Source: Alternaria dauci (lineage: Eukaryota > Ascomycota > Dothideomycetes > Pleosporales > Pleosporaceae). Taken from it: a DNA stretch of 64,000 nucleotides. The DNA lies in the NCBI RefSeq assembly GCF_042100115.1, contig NC_091279.1:2604001-2668000 (forward strand), written 5' to 3'. The position numbers and the translations under genes were made by a program. Shown here piece after piece: positions 1 to 14,843 of the stretch. Within the stretch, counting starts at the first letter, position 1, and every line of letters begins with the position of its first letter. Under the pieces are notes generated by a model. That model made no database searches and was not told the DNA's origin. It saw only the letters and a program-made list of their open reading frames with translations.

Positions 1-29
1 CTCCTCACTCACGCACCGCAGACTTCAAG

Positions 30-1438
<1,409 letters not shown>

Positions 1439-2150
1439 GCGCCTGTTTGAATCGAGAGGGGATGTATATAGACGATTCACGATGTATGCGAGGAGTGTAA
1501 ATAGGAGCTTTATATAGGAGGAATACAATATAGACTGACATCCAACTACAAGCGTGAAGAAGCTTGCCCGGCCGCAGATATTAACATTGAAGACTGTGTG
1601 CGTGACACAACCGTATATGATTTCGAGGTCACAGTACGCAGTGCAGTTCAGACGTCAGAGATCTGAACGCTCGTAAGTAAGAGCAAGGCGACCAAGCGGA
1701 TATAACATAGAGAGAGACGATGGCCCAACCGTTCGGCCCTTTCATCTCTCACCACGAACCACATTTTTCCCTGCTGCCACCTGATGGGTACCCGGCATTT
1801 ACCCTGGCCGGAAGCTCTTGCGATGAAGTTTAACGTTCCAGCGTGCGGCTAGATAGACTTCCACCCTATGCCTTACCACCCTGTACCCTACTCGAGCAAT
1901 CATCCCAGCCAATGACGCTCCTTACTGTTCTTATTCATGTTTCGCTCGACACGCTATGTACGTCTAGCCCCGTCTGCTCTCTTGATTGGTGTTGCTACTG
2001 CGTGTTGATTGGATGTGGCGTTCTTCAGCTGAACGGCCAAGAGCATCCGACGCATCTGACCCAGAGTCCAACCCCTCAGCTGAAAACTTCCCGCTCTAAA
2101 CAAAAGCAACGTCCCTGGTCGGTTTATGGTTTGTATAGCAATTTGCAACA
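1439..2150. other. Intergenic region
   Basis: This holds the protease 3' flank and the upstream region of the HET gene. I see ordinary-composition sequence and no convincing ORF, RNA gene or repeat. A short open stretch at 1843-2150 runs into the HET gene in another frame and looks like chance. Confidence 0.6.
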
Positions 2151-5100
2151 ATGCGTCGTCTTCTTGGAAAATTCAAGAAGCAGACGAAGAATGATCCTAA
2201 ACCCGAGCCCGAAGCTGATACATCCCCGACTGCTGAACGACAGGCGCCTACAAATCAACAACAGAGAATTCCTCTGTCCCCGGGCCGAGAAACCGATTTG
2301 CCCCATCCCCAGACGGTACCAGCTACTAATTCTTTCAATCCTGAGACCGGGGGTATCCGTCGCCTAGGAAATGGCTACAATCCAGGAGCAGAGGCACGAC
2401 ACGCGCGGTGGGTGTCGCAGTGGCAGGGCGATGGACCCTGTGATTCTGATTCCAGTACTCGCGCGGCAATTCGCATGGTACTAAAGTCAGCCAAGCCCGA
2501 CCCAACAAACACCGCACTGCGAGACTTGCGTCGTGAGGAGCTGGGTTTATCTCCCGGGGATGATCCGGAGTGGGAAATGGACGATGCGGAGCAACTTGAC
2601 CTTGAACAGTTATACGCAGAGGCGGAGGCGAATGCCTACAAAGTTCCTGCAGATGGTCAAATGAAGACTCGCACGGACATTGTCAACATGATGGCCTACA
2701 GTTTAGATCGAACCAAAGGAAAGGGGAAAAAAGATCTTCCAGTGTAGGTTTTCTGCTCGCTATCTCCGCAGGATTGTCGTCTTCTTGGTCTCTTGAGATG
2801 AATACTTTGCCGATCATTAAACCCAGGACTAACTCAGACTGTGGTACAGACACCGTCTGCCTACTGTTGCGTGGCCTTTTGGGACGCAGAACACTCATTA
2901 CGATGACCGTTTGTGTACGCCTTGCACTCAAGTACCGCTGCATCGGTTGATGGTGTGCAACAACCCCGAGGGGAAGGCAGCAATCTTCCGGTTAGATCAA
3001 GTCAAGGGTACCGCAACTACCCCAGGCTGTCCTATGTGCCGGGTCCTCTTGTCAACGTTTCGAGGGAGCAAGCGTGCTTTTTCTGACATAGACGATCCGG
3101 CATTTGGAGAGGATACAGTGATACGAGTCTGGTGGGATGGGTGGGCATCGCTGATGCGTACAGTACTCAAGGACGGCCTAATCGGTGCTCAGAGTATCGG
3201 ACAAACCAGGCGTTTCTATACTGAAATGATGAGTGGTACGTTATGCGAAGTGAATGAAAAGGCAATGGCAAACGAAAGCATGTTGCTCCCACGAAGCCAA
3301 TGGCGATATGGTTTCCAACTCATGAAGTCACCGTATCCCGACAATGACCGCATGTGTCCGTGGTTTGGTAACGGAAGATTGGTGGGAGGACAAGTGGCAA
3401 CAGATCGAGTACGTGCCTGGCTTGGGCGGTGTTTGATGGACCACAAGGGAGAATGCGGACTACCACAGCCGCATCCATATCACGCAGGATTCCGGGCTAT
3501 CGATGTCGAGACGAGATGCCTTGTGGAAGATCTGGATGCCAGCATGTCTACTGGCACGTATGTCGCACTCTCGTACGTGTGGGGCAAGTCAGCGCAGCTC
3601 TTGAGTACAGCCGAGACACGGTACCGACTGGGACAACCGGGGGGGCTCAGCGACTCACATGCAGATATTCCGCAAACTATCAAAGATGCGATGACTCTTA
3701 CCGAGCGACTGAGAATCAAATATCTATGGGTGGATGCGTTGTGTATACGTCAAGATGACGATGTCGACAGAGACGCCCAGCTTGACCAGATGGACCAGGT
3801 ATATTCAAGGGCATTGATCACAATAGTGGTACGTCTCCTGCCTCTCCATCCCGATAGCTTCACTTACATTGCACAGGGCGCCTGTGGGAAAGACTGTAAT
3901 TCTGGGCTTGCTGGAGTGCAGCCCGGATCTCGTTCGTTCGTTCCCGAAATTGAGACGGTTGAAGGCATCCAGCTTTCTCCCTTCGCCGAACCATTCCGCG
4001 CTAGCATCCTCTCATCCGAGTGGATATGAGAGGATGGACCTTGCAAGAGAAGCTGCTGTCGCATCGGGTCATCGTGGTGACTCCCACTCAGATGTTTTGG
4101 AAATGCGCTAACGGGACATGGTACGAAGACTGTTGGCTCGAGACACCTGAACGCCACACGATCGAAGAGGAACACCGCTGGCGATTCTTCGACGACGAGT
4201 CTGCGGATTGTTTCGACCGCTATCGATTCCTGGCTACAGCATTCGTGTTTGGAAGGTTCACGCATGAAAGCGACGCTGAGAATGCTATCAAAGGCATCAA
4301 TAACAAACTATCCACGGGCTTAGGATCAGCGTTCCATTGCGGCGTCCCTGAGAGGTATCTCGACGCAGTTATCCTCTGGGACTGGCCCGGTGTTTACAAC
4401 CGCATGCTGCTTCCAAGAATGGAGCACTTCCCTAGCTGGTCTTGGATCTCACTTACTATCATTGATGTCGACCGTATGGTCATAAATGATCCACCTCCAG
4501 TGCTCTGGGGCGCAGTAACGAATGCCACGGAATACATGGACTCGCATACCCGGATGCGCATGGGCGAATGGCCTAAGATCTGCTCGCTGGTAGAGTATTA
4601 CCGCTTCGACAGTGCGGGTGATCCGATTCAGATTGAATCATCCGTATTTCAGGGCAACTTCGACAGGCAATTCGCAGAATACCTGATCGAGCACCAGCTT
4701 CCTCCTATCAGCATACCTATGCTTCCGCTCCGCTTCTACTCGAATGCTGAGGAATATGTGCGACTTGCCACGGTACTCCGGACGACTCCGCAGGCTCATT
4801 GTTTGTTTCCACATACTATGCGTATGCTGCTCCCACGAATGCTTGGATTCTGTGCGCAGACGGCACACCTTTACGTCACCCCCGCGGCACAGCGGCCGGT
4901 AGAATTCTCGAAGCCCGTCAAATTCGACGTTGCGTTAGATGAGGGTATGCACCAGATAATTGGGTCGGTCATGCTGAGCTTATTGCACCGACTGACATAG
5001 CCGGACAAGATGCTTTTCGCGGTCGTGGCACGGCATGTGAGCAACGGACCACATGCGACGCTCCCCCGAGCTTCGGGCTGGTTCTTCCAGTGCCTGCTCT

Positions 5101-5246
5101 TGGAACAGGCATTCGAAGCTGATGCGCGCGAAGCTCTGGGGCCGTATTCAGAGATGGTGTATCGGAAGGTAGCCGTCTTGTTCGATGTCGATTGCGAGCA
5201 CTGGGCAAAGGCGAAGCCGACACTCGAGCTAATTATTTTAGTTTGA
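2151..5246 (+). pseudogene. HET-domain (heterokaryon incompatibility-like) protein, disrupted
   Basis: Exons: 2151-2743, 2850-3828 and 3877 onward. Introns 2744-2849 (GTAGGT...ACAG) and 3829-3876 (GTACGT...ACAG) keep frame. Residues 1-198 are polar and charged and lead into CTPCTQVPLHRL and a CxxC pair (CPMCRVL). The HET core follows: TYVALSYVWG, IPQTIKDAM and YLWVDALCIRQDD, then RGWTLQEKLLSHRV. HET domains act in non-self recognition and can trigger cell death in fungi. Two lesions are visible: a frameshift near 4029, where ...SSEWI must change frame to reach RGWTLQEKLL, and an in-frame TAG at 4998-5000 after which coding continues to 5246. A CAG-to-TAG change fits RIP leaking from the AT-rich block that begins at about 5250. 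If neither lesion is real (assembly error), the gene would encode about 960 residues. The domain call is firm; loss of function is likely. Confidence 0.82.
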
Positions 5247-5741
5247 TATCCGTGATAAAAGCGGCGCTCTATGTATCGCACGAGCTAGAAACACTCTATA
5301 CACTAGATATACAAGTGTACACTGTAGCACGAGAGGGATTTAAGGGAGGAGGAGTCTAACCCTACCTACCTCTAAGCGACTGCCCTAGGTTCTAGTAGAT
5401 CCTACCCCTAGTGTAGGTTCCGCTCCCTATTCCTTACATTAGCGTAGGTTCTATCCCCCTATCCTTACCTCCTTAATCCCCCCTACTACCTCCTTACCTC
5501 CCTAATCCCCTCTATTACTTCTTTACCTCTTTATTATATTACTTATATAGTACGCCTTACTACTATATCTAGTTACTATATACTTTAGTACTAAAAATAC
5601 ACTTAGAATATACTCTTAATACTCTCTACTACTATATTAATACCTATTATTTACCTTAATAAATATAGTTACCTTTTCTATACTACTTATAAGAGTATAA
5701 TTATATTTTAAAAGCTTAATACTTTTCTTACTTATACTTCT
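5247..5741. other. Edge of RIP block; unassigned pyrimidine-rich sequence
   Basis: Composition changes within about 100 bp from gene-like to AT-rich with CpA/TpG loss. From 5330 to 5530 the plus strand is rich in CCT/CCCT tracts with a recurring GTAGGTTC-like word (5386, 5415, 5445). No coding trace was recognised. The unclassified element D1 starts at about 5742. Confidence 0.5.
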
Positions 5742-6025
5742 TTAAATAATAAACGTACTAGTAAAAGATATAAGTATAATACTATTAAAAGATACTATAA
5801 TAAATTATAGTAAAGGTATATTTCCTAAATACCTATTTTTACTATATATAGCTATATATAGTTTAATAATAGAAAGGTTAAAGCTAAAGCCCTAAACTTT
5901 AAGTAGTTCTAGAAAGTTATAGTAATATTAGGGAGAAGAGGAGTTTAGGGGGAAGAGGAGTTTTTAAACTATAGTTTATAGCTTATATCTAAGCTTATAA
6001 CTATAGTACTTAAGAATAAAGAAAT

Positions 6026-6218
6026 TATAAGGGAGTATTACTACCTAGAGGATACTAGGCGTAACTAGGCCTAGCTCCTCTCTTAGCTCTCTCTCCTCTT
6101 ACTATATCTTCTTCCCTTCCCTCTTCCTCTCTTCTAGAGGTTATCTACTATTCTCTATTCTAAATATAAGCTACTTTTATAACTAGCTCGCCCTTCTATA
6201 TATAACGTCTACCTTATA
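6026..6218 (+). repeat. 5' LTR of gypsy element B
   Basis: 193 bp, starts TATAAGGGAG and ends ACCTTATA. It matches 23658-23850 base for base at most sites. The TA...TA ends are what RIP would make of canonical TG...CA ends. It is preceded by GAAAT. Confidence 0.9.
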
Positions 6219-9212
6219 TAATAGTAGACCTTATAAGCTAATAAGGCTTACTATAGGCTTCTAGCCTAGATAAAAGTAAGTAGTCCTTACTTACTCTTAG
6301 TTATTATATAGAAGAGTAGTCTTAGTAGCTAGCTCTTAGCTAAGTCTAGTACTTTTAGATAGTAAGAAACTAGGTTTCTTATTACTACTATAGGTTTAGA
6401 TTTAAGACTCTATCTCTAGGAGATAGCTTACTATAAGATAGCTTTTTACTAACTAATAGCCTAGAGTATATAGCCTTTTACTATACTTACCTTAGAGTAC
6501 TTTACTTAGAACCTTATATAAAGGAGTATAAACCTTAGATAGGACTTCCCCTCTAAAGAAGATAGTAGTTAAGAAGACTAATATTATAATTCTTTAGACT
6601 TACTTTATACCCTACCTAAAACCTTATATAATAGAGTATAACCTTATAGATAGGAATCTAACTCTAAAGAAGATAGTAGTTAAGAGGACTAATATTATAA
6701 TTTACTAAACTTACTTTAAGGACTAGTTTAGCCTATACCTAATAGTTAGTAATTAAGTTACCTAATAGGTAGTAAACTTTTACTACTACTATATAGAAAC
6801 TCTTTTTTACTATATAGTTATAAAATCCTATATACTAAAAATTTCTTCTCTTCTTCTTCTTACTATATATAATCTATTTACTTAACTCTACCCTTCCTCT
6901 AACTTAACTATACTAATAGCTAATTAAGATAATAAAGAGTCTAAGTAAGGATAAGCTATAACTAAACCTAAGTCTAAGACCTCTTAACTACCTCCTTACT
7001 ATCCTCTTATATACTTAGTATTATGCGCCTTAGAAGCTACTAACTACCTAGAATTATACCTAACTAGTATAAATAATAATATATTTAACCTTATAGCTAA
7101 AGACTCTAACTATAATAGTATTATTACTTTATAAGAAGTATAACTAAGTTTTAGTATCTAATTTAGTAGTAGAAAGGTCTAGTAATATAATCCTAAAGCC
7201 TTACCCTTTATAATTAATAGTAAGAGCCTATTAGTAGTAGATAAAGTAGATAATACTAACGTAACTATACTACTAGTAAAATATAAACTTACTTTATTTA
7301 CTCTAGTTAAACCTTTAGTAACCCTATAGATAAATAATAAGATAAAGAAGTAGTCTAACTAAGTAATAGCTTTTTTAGACTATAAATAAGTAAAAATATA
7401 TAATAATCTTAACCTCTTCTAGCTAAAGCTTAGTTTAGATAAATAAATTACTTTTTACTTCTTAGTTTAAGAGTTACTATCCTCTAGTTACTCTACTAGT
7501 TTTAAGGCCCTTAATAAAGAAGCCCTTAGTAATCTAGCTATAGCTATCTACTTTATATACTAGTATAATTATAACTTATAAATTAGAGTATATAAAGAGT
7601 AGTAGAGGGTATAAATATAACTTAAAGATAAAATTATAAAGAATAAAGAGACTAAGAACCTCTAGTAAATACTAGAATAAGAGTATATAGATTAGAATAT
7701 ATATACTAAGCTTATAGAGGAGTAGAGGTTATACTATACTAGCTATTAATAGTAGTTTACTAATATTTAAAATAAGCTATATATAGCTTAGCGCGACGCC
7801 CTTCTCTAAAAAGATTAGGTTTAGGACGCCTAGCTAAGCTTATATTAACTAGCTTATTAACTATCCCTAAACTAGCTTCTTTCCTTCCTTAACTATAATT
7901 AACCCTTATTAGTAAATAAGCTTAACCTATTTAGATACTAGTCTTATAACCTACTACTAATACTTACTAAGGATAATATATTTTTTATAGTTAATAAGGA
8001 AGCTATCCTTATTCTAGAACCTCTATAAGGAGTAATAACTATTATTAACTTACTTTAATAGTTCTATAACTCTAAAGACTAGAATAGCCCTAAACTAGTT
8101 ATCTTTAAGAGTAGTACCTAACGCCTATATAAATTTATTAGAAATATACTTTCGTACTAGTAAGCTAATAGTAAGTATTACTAATATCTACTCTAGTATA
8201 TCTAGTCTCTCTTTTTATTTATAAGTAGAGAGGCTAGAGATACTTTAGTAAGAGGACTAATAAGCTTTACGTATATTTATAAGATAGAAATTAAATACTT
8301 TATAGTACTCTTTAATATTTAGGGAGACCTAAACCCTTTTATTATAAATAAAGCCTCTATAATAACTCTTACCTACCTACTTATACTAAAGGAATTTAAG
8401 ATAGATAAAGAGGCCTAAATATCCTTTAAAGTCTAATTTATATCCTTAGCTTAGAACTTAAATATTCCCTTTTAGTTTAAGGGAGTTTATATCTTCTAAA
8501 AGCTACCTATATACTATATCTAGAACTTAGCCTTAATTAATTAAACTCTAGATTCTTAAGCCTTATTTAATAAGATACTAATAGAAATTACTTAATATAT
8601 CTTAGAGTATAACTTTACTTAGCTTAAAGGCTTTATAGATCTAAAAGCTAACTAAAACTAATAAAGTAATATACTATACCTAATAGCTTAATTTAGTACT
8701 AATAAAGGTACTAAAGCTCCTTATATAATAGGCTACCCTAAGGCTAATAACTTACTAAAGAGAGATAATCTACTAAAAGCTAAAAAGCTATAAGCTTCTA
8801 AAGATCTAAGGACTTACTTTACTTATAGATTAGTAGACTACTTAGTTTATAATCACCTAAATAAACCTATTAATAAAGGCTCTACTAAAATTAAAGTAGA
8901 AACTACTACCTAACACTAGTTATATACTTACCTAGATAATAGTTTTAACTCTCCCTTAGCTAAGGAATATAAGTCTAATAATACTAAATTAGAGCCTAAT
9001 TTAGAAAACTAAAAACTCTAGGAGCTAGGCTACCCCCTAGAGTAGATAGATAGCTATAGCTAGAAGTATTAGTAGACTCCTATATAGGTATTACCCTATA
9101 AGAATCTACTAAGCTTCTATAATAGGTCTCTACTTAGGAATCTTAAGTATTAACCCTAATATAAGATAAACTATCTAAATTCATATTTTATTCCTTTATT
9201 AGACGCTCCTAT

Positions 9213-10564
9213 TTAAATAATAAATATACTAGTAAAAGACGTAAGTATAACACTATTAAAAGACACTATAATAAATCGCAGTAAAGGTATATTTCCTAAA
9301 CACTTATTTTTACTATATATAGCTATATATAGTTTAATAATAGATAGGTTAAAACTAAAGCGCTAAACTTTAAGTAGTTCTAGATAGTTATAGTAATATT
9401 AGGGAGAAGAGGAGTTAAAGTAGAAAAGGAGTTTTTTAGTTAATAACTATAGTTTATAGCTTACCTCTAGGCTTATAACTATAGTACTTAAGGCTATAGA
9501 AATATTTAAGTAACTCTTTAAATTTCTATTTCTTAACTTCTACTTTAATACTCTATCCTAAAGCTTACTACTAAAGAGAAATACCTTCTTTAATACTATA
9601 CACCTTATAATATATAATTACGTTATAGGCGTTAAGTAGCTATTCCTAGAGTTATAGATAGTACTTAATATTAATACTAATATAAACGTAAAGTACTAGT
9701 ATACTAAGGATTAAATTAGCTTAAACTATAATAATCTTAAGCCTTATAGTATCTTAAGCCCCTTCTTAGACACCTACCTCTCCTCTCTAAACTTATTAGA
9801 TAATACTACTAAGGACTAATATAAAATTCTCTTCTATATAGATAGCCTATTTACTATAACTCTTATCTACCTAAGTAGTATTACTTTACTAGCTAGTACT
9901 AGGATAAATATAGAAGTAAGGTTATTTATTACTATAGAGTAGAACGTTTATATTAAGAAGCTAAGTAATATAATAGTAGCTAGGGGTACACTTATAATAG
10001 AGTAAGAAGCGTATATTAAGATAGTTATAAGTAGGGACTATAATAGATAGCTATAGTCGGTCCTTAGCTAGCTTATCCCTATCTTATAATTATATTAAGT
10101 AGGTATAGCTAATAATTAATTTAATAATAATAATGATAATGCGGGAGGCTTAGGATACAGCGTAATAGGACCTATTAGGTACGTAGTAGCTGCGGAGGAG
10201 TTTAGGCGATAGTACCACTAATATATAGGCTTTGTAGCCGCTTAAAGGGAATTGTAATTATAATTATAATTATAATTATAACTATAACTATAACTATAAT
10301 TATAATAGTAGTAGTACTACTTACGCTCTTAAAATATAATTACTGTAATGCGATAGAGCTTCTTAATCTCTAGGTAGTGTTAGTAGTAATTATAATAGTA
10401 GGGATATTAAGGCAGTGTAGCTAGGCGTAATATAGGGGATAGACAGAGAGGTGTTATAGGTAAAAAGAGACTTCTAGATACGCTAGGATAGTTTAGGCTT
10501 AGTTTTAAAATTTCTTAGTAACATAATATAAGATAATACTATAGGCCCTATCCCTAAGGCCTAG
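9213..10564 (+). mobile_element. D2: unclassified element in B, flanked by a 15-bp direct repeat
   Basis: A 1352-bp insert between two exact copies of attagacgctcctat (9198-9212 and 10565-10579), lying between the gag and protease regions of B. Its first ~300 bp match D1, D3 and D4. Its last ~480 bp (from about 10085) also match, including a Gln/Leu-alternating tract (10255-10305) and the terminal P-K-A-stop, which here is the last codon before the target duplication. The middle (about 9560-10080) does not match the other copies, in DNA or in conceptual translation. A 15-bp TSD excludes LTR and most cut-and-paste classes. No A-tail is seen. It is RIP-degenerate, though a few CA/TG remain near 10140-10450. 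Confidence 0.82.
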
Positions 10565-13500
10565 ATTAGACGCTCCTATATAGTCCTATATATTTATTAT
10601 ATATTAGCTTATAATAGCGCTAATTATAATTATATTTCCTAGAAGTTTCTTAATTAAATCTATACTTTTTAGCTAATTCCCCTTATTAGATATGTTTATT
10701 ATAGTAGCTATAATAGTAAACTAGTAGAATCTATTACCTATTATATTAAATTCTTTCTATAGATAAATAATTACGTTAAATAAATAATAGCTTACGTAGT
10801 AAACTCCTATAGGTTATTTAATTTAGTCCTTAGGTTTAAATAGTATAAACTCTATTACCCTTAATTAAACTACTAAGATAGTATAATTAAATTTATAGAT
10901 AAATACTATTAACTAAACTACTAGCTTAAGAAATAACTACTTATTATCTATTATAAGGGCTATATATACGCCTAAGATAATAACTAAGGAGAATAAACCT
11001 CTTATAACGCCTACTATAGTAGTACTACTAAATAGAATTTAGATATAAAGACTATAGACCCTAAGGTAGGTAAACTAGATCTAGTATATTAAGATTTAGA
11101 TAATAAAGATATTCCTCCTAATATAGTATATCTAGAAGAACTAGAATAACCCCTTAAACCTAAAGTAGAAATTAAGAAGGTCTTACTTAAGGCTATTTAG
11201 ATACTAGCTAAAAAGTATTAGATAGATCCTTACTTAAAAATATAATAACTAGGGGAATATACTTAATTTTAATATACTACTATAGAGGATAATTATAAGA
11301 TATTCTTTTCTAAGCCTTAAGATATTATTTTAAAAGATATTCTTATACTAGAACTTTTTAAAGAATATATAGAGTTTATCCTTACCTTTAATAAAGTAGT
11401 AGTATCTAAATAAACTAATTATTTAGAGTATAACTTTAAGATTAAACTAGAACTAAGGGCTAAGATACTAAACTATAAGCCCTACCTATTCTTAGGTATC
11501 TAAGAAAAAGCTATTACTACTTATATTAAAGATATAGAAGAATATAAATATATTACCCTATCTAAATTACTTATAAGGAATTTACTCCTTATTATTACTA
11601 AACTAGATAGGGGTTTATAAGTCTATATAGACTTTTATAACCTTAATAATACTACTATTAAAGATAGGTATCTAATTCTATTCTTCTATAAAACACTAGC
11701 TAAGCTAAATTAGGTAATAATCTTCTTTAAATTTAATATTATTTATATATTTTATTATATTAGAATAAAAGAGGATTCTTAGTAGCTTATAGCTTTTACT
11801 ATATAGTATAAGATATATAAGTATAAAGTTATACCCTTTAGTCTTTATAATACTCTAGCTATATTTTAAAGAGTAATTAATAGCGCCCTCTTAGAATACC
11901 TTAATAAGTTTTATACTACTTACCTAGATAACGTCTTAGTATACTCTAAGAATAAAAAGGACTATATTAAATAAGTTAAAAAGGTCCTCTAAAGACTTAA
12001 AGCCTAAGGATTTTATATTAACCTAAAGAAGTCTAAATTCTATAAAACCTACATTAAGTTCCTAGAGATAATTATTACTAGTTATAGTATAGAAATAGAC
12101 CTAGCTAAAGTATCTACTATTAAGGAATAGGAGATACTAACTAATATAAAGGAACTACTTATATTCCTTAGCTATACTAGATTCTACTAATAATTTATTA
12201 AAAACTACTCTACTATTAGCCTCCCCTTAGTAAAATATATTAAAGCTTACGTAGTACTTAGTAAAAAACCTAAGGGTAAAGGCTAGATAGTATATAAACT
12301 ACTTATCTAGGACGTAGAATATAAAGTAGCCTTTAATATACTTAAAGCTAGCTTCTACCCTAGCCTTATCTTAATATACTTTAACCCTTCTAAACCTATC
12401 TATATCTTTATAGACGCCTTAGCCTAGGCTACTAAAGGAGTTATAAAATAAATAAATATATAAGGTATACTTTAACTAATTACTTTCTTTTTAAAAAAGT
12501 ACTTACTTATAGAATACAACTATAATATCTATAACTTAGAGCTAATAGGTATTATTTAGGTATTTAAAGAATAAGAACCTAAACTTATAAGCTCTAGATA
12601 CTAAATATATATAGTCTTTAATTATAAGAATTTAGAGATATTTATAACTACTAAGGCGCTTACCTATTACTAAACTTATTAGTTACTATTCTTATCCTAG
12701 TTTAACTTTAAAATTACCTACTAACTAGGCGCCTCTAACTTTAAAGTAGACGCCCTTAGTAGAAGGCTATAGGATATTCTAGATAACCCTAAAGACCCTT
12801 ACTATACTTAGAAATCTATTATTCTAGGCCTTAAGAACCTATCCCTAAGTATATAGCTAGCTATAGTTATAGTACTTTAAGCCTTAACTCTAGCTTCTAG
12901 TTAGTATTCTAACTACCTCTACTTAGAATAAGAATATGTCTTTAAAATAATAGTAACTAATATAGAGGATAATAGTAATAGGGCTAAGGAGATAACTAAA
13001 TTACCTCTACCTAATAGAGTTACTAATCCCTTACTTTCCCCTTATAAAGAAGATCTATAACTAATAGAGGAACTACTTAATTAAGCTTACACTAATAATA
13101 AAATAGCTATAAAGGCTTTTAAAGCTATTAATACTTACTAGACTAAGCTTTCTAAGTAGTTTTATAAGTATAGATTCTACTTTAGTACTACTAATATCTC
13201 CTTAGTTAGAGATAGTCTAAGCTACTACTTATTTATTAATAAAATAAGACTCTATATCCCTATAGATACTTACCTCTACTACTATATTTTTAACCTCTAC
13301 TATAACTATAAGATTATAGGGTATAAAGGCCTACGTTTAATACTATATCTAATATATAACTATTATTACTAGCTAAAGATAAGCTAGTCTATTACTAAAT
13401 ACTATAATACTTATATAGTTTATACCTAAATAAAATTACTATAGGATAGTAAATATAGATACCTTAGACTATTACCTTTACTTTACTAACGCTAGTCTAA

Positions 13501-14353
13501 CCTTATAGTAGACTTTATTTAAGACTTACCCCCCTCTAGACTAAATAGATAAGAATTCTATAATATCTTAGTAGTAGTAGACTATCTTACTAAAAGGCGC
13601 TATTTTTACCTAATATATAGAAGGACTATAGTAGAAGCTTTATACTACTTTATAAACGTCTTTAAGTACTATAAGCTACCCCTTAGTATTATTTTAGACT
13701 ATAGTACTAATTTTATTACCCCCTTTTAGAAATACGTCTATAAATACCTCTAGATAAAGTAAATCTTATTAACTACTTATTACTTAGAAATAGATAGCTA
13801 AATAGAATATACTAACTAGTTTCTTAAAACCTACCTACGCTAGTTTATTAACTATATATAAGATAACTAGGCTGCCTAGCTTTATATAGCTAAATTCTAA
13901 GTTAATAATACTATTAACGCTAGTACTAGTATAACCCTATTCTTTACTAACCTAGGATACTATCTAAGAAGTAGTATTTACCTATATAAGAATATAGAAG
14001 TAAATCTACTAAGACTAGTAAAGGATTAAGTAATCTACGCTAAAGAGATAATAGACTTATACTTAGATTTAGTTATATACCTTAAAGAATAGCTCTAATA
14101 GGCTAGTTAAGAATAATTAAATTAAGTAAATACTAAATAATATATAGTTCTATACTATAGTCTAGGTAATAAAGTTTAGATATCTACTATTAATTTAAGT
14201 ATACTATAAAACTCTAAGAAGCTTACTAACTACTAGGTAAGACCTTTTAAAGTTAAGTAAATTATTTATAATAGATAAGTATATAAACTTAACCTCCCTA
14301 AGGAAATAATTAGGAATAAGACCTTTCTTATCTTTTACCCTAAACTTCTCTAG

Positions 14354-14843
14354 TATTATAAGGTAATAAGAAGGATTCTCTCCTAGATATAAGGGTTAGG
14401 GTTAGAGGCTAACTAGTAACTACGTTAGAAGGTAATAATCTTAGTAGGGCTATAATTATATAGCTAGTATCTTACTAAGATAAGATATCTAGCTAAGAGG
14501 ATAGATACTATAACATCTTAAGATACTATAATATCTAAGGAATCTAGAGATACTAGGAAATAGTAAGAGGATATAGATATCTAGGACCTATAGTAATAGG
14601 TATAAGAATATATTAGATCTTATTATTATACTTTTTATAGTTAACTTAAATAGTTTATCTCTTATATAGATTATTAACTAGTTATTCTATTATTTATAGA
14701 ATTAGTATTATTTATCCTTTAGTTATAATAATAACTCTTTTCTACCTAATTATTCCCTATATTACCTTATAGACTACCGCTTTAGTCTATCTTACCTTAG
14801 TATAGACTAAGCTTAGAGAAGTATAGCCTACCCCTATATAATA
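14354..14843 (+). repeat. 5' LTR of gypsy element A
   Basis: 490 bp, TATTATAAGG...TATATAATA, paired with 22457-22945. The ends are RIP versions of TG...CA. It holds a short telomere-like stretch (AGGGTTAGGGTTAG) near 14391-14405. Confidence 0.9.

Noticed and set aside
10255..10305. (TAATTA)n tract as a simple microsatellite or origin
   Set aside because: It recurs at the same place in every D copy and, read through RIP, is a Gln/Leu-alternating coding tract, so it belongs to the element.
9180..10600. D repeats as LTRs of a third retrotransposon
   Set aside because: The ~290-bp shared segment occurs once per copy at one end, never paired in direct orientation around one coding body, and the TSDs are 15 bp rather than 4-6 bp.
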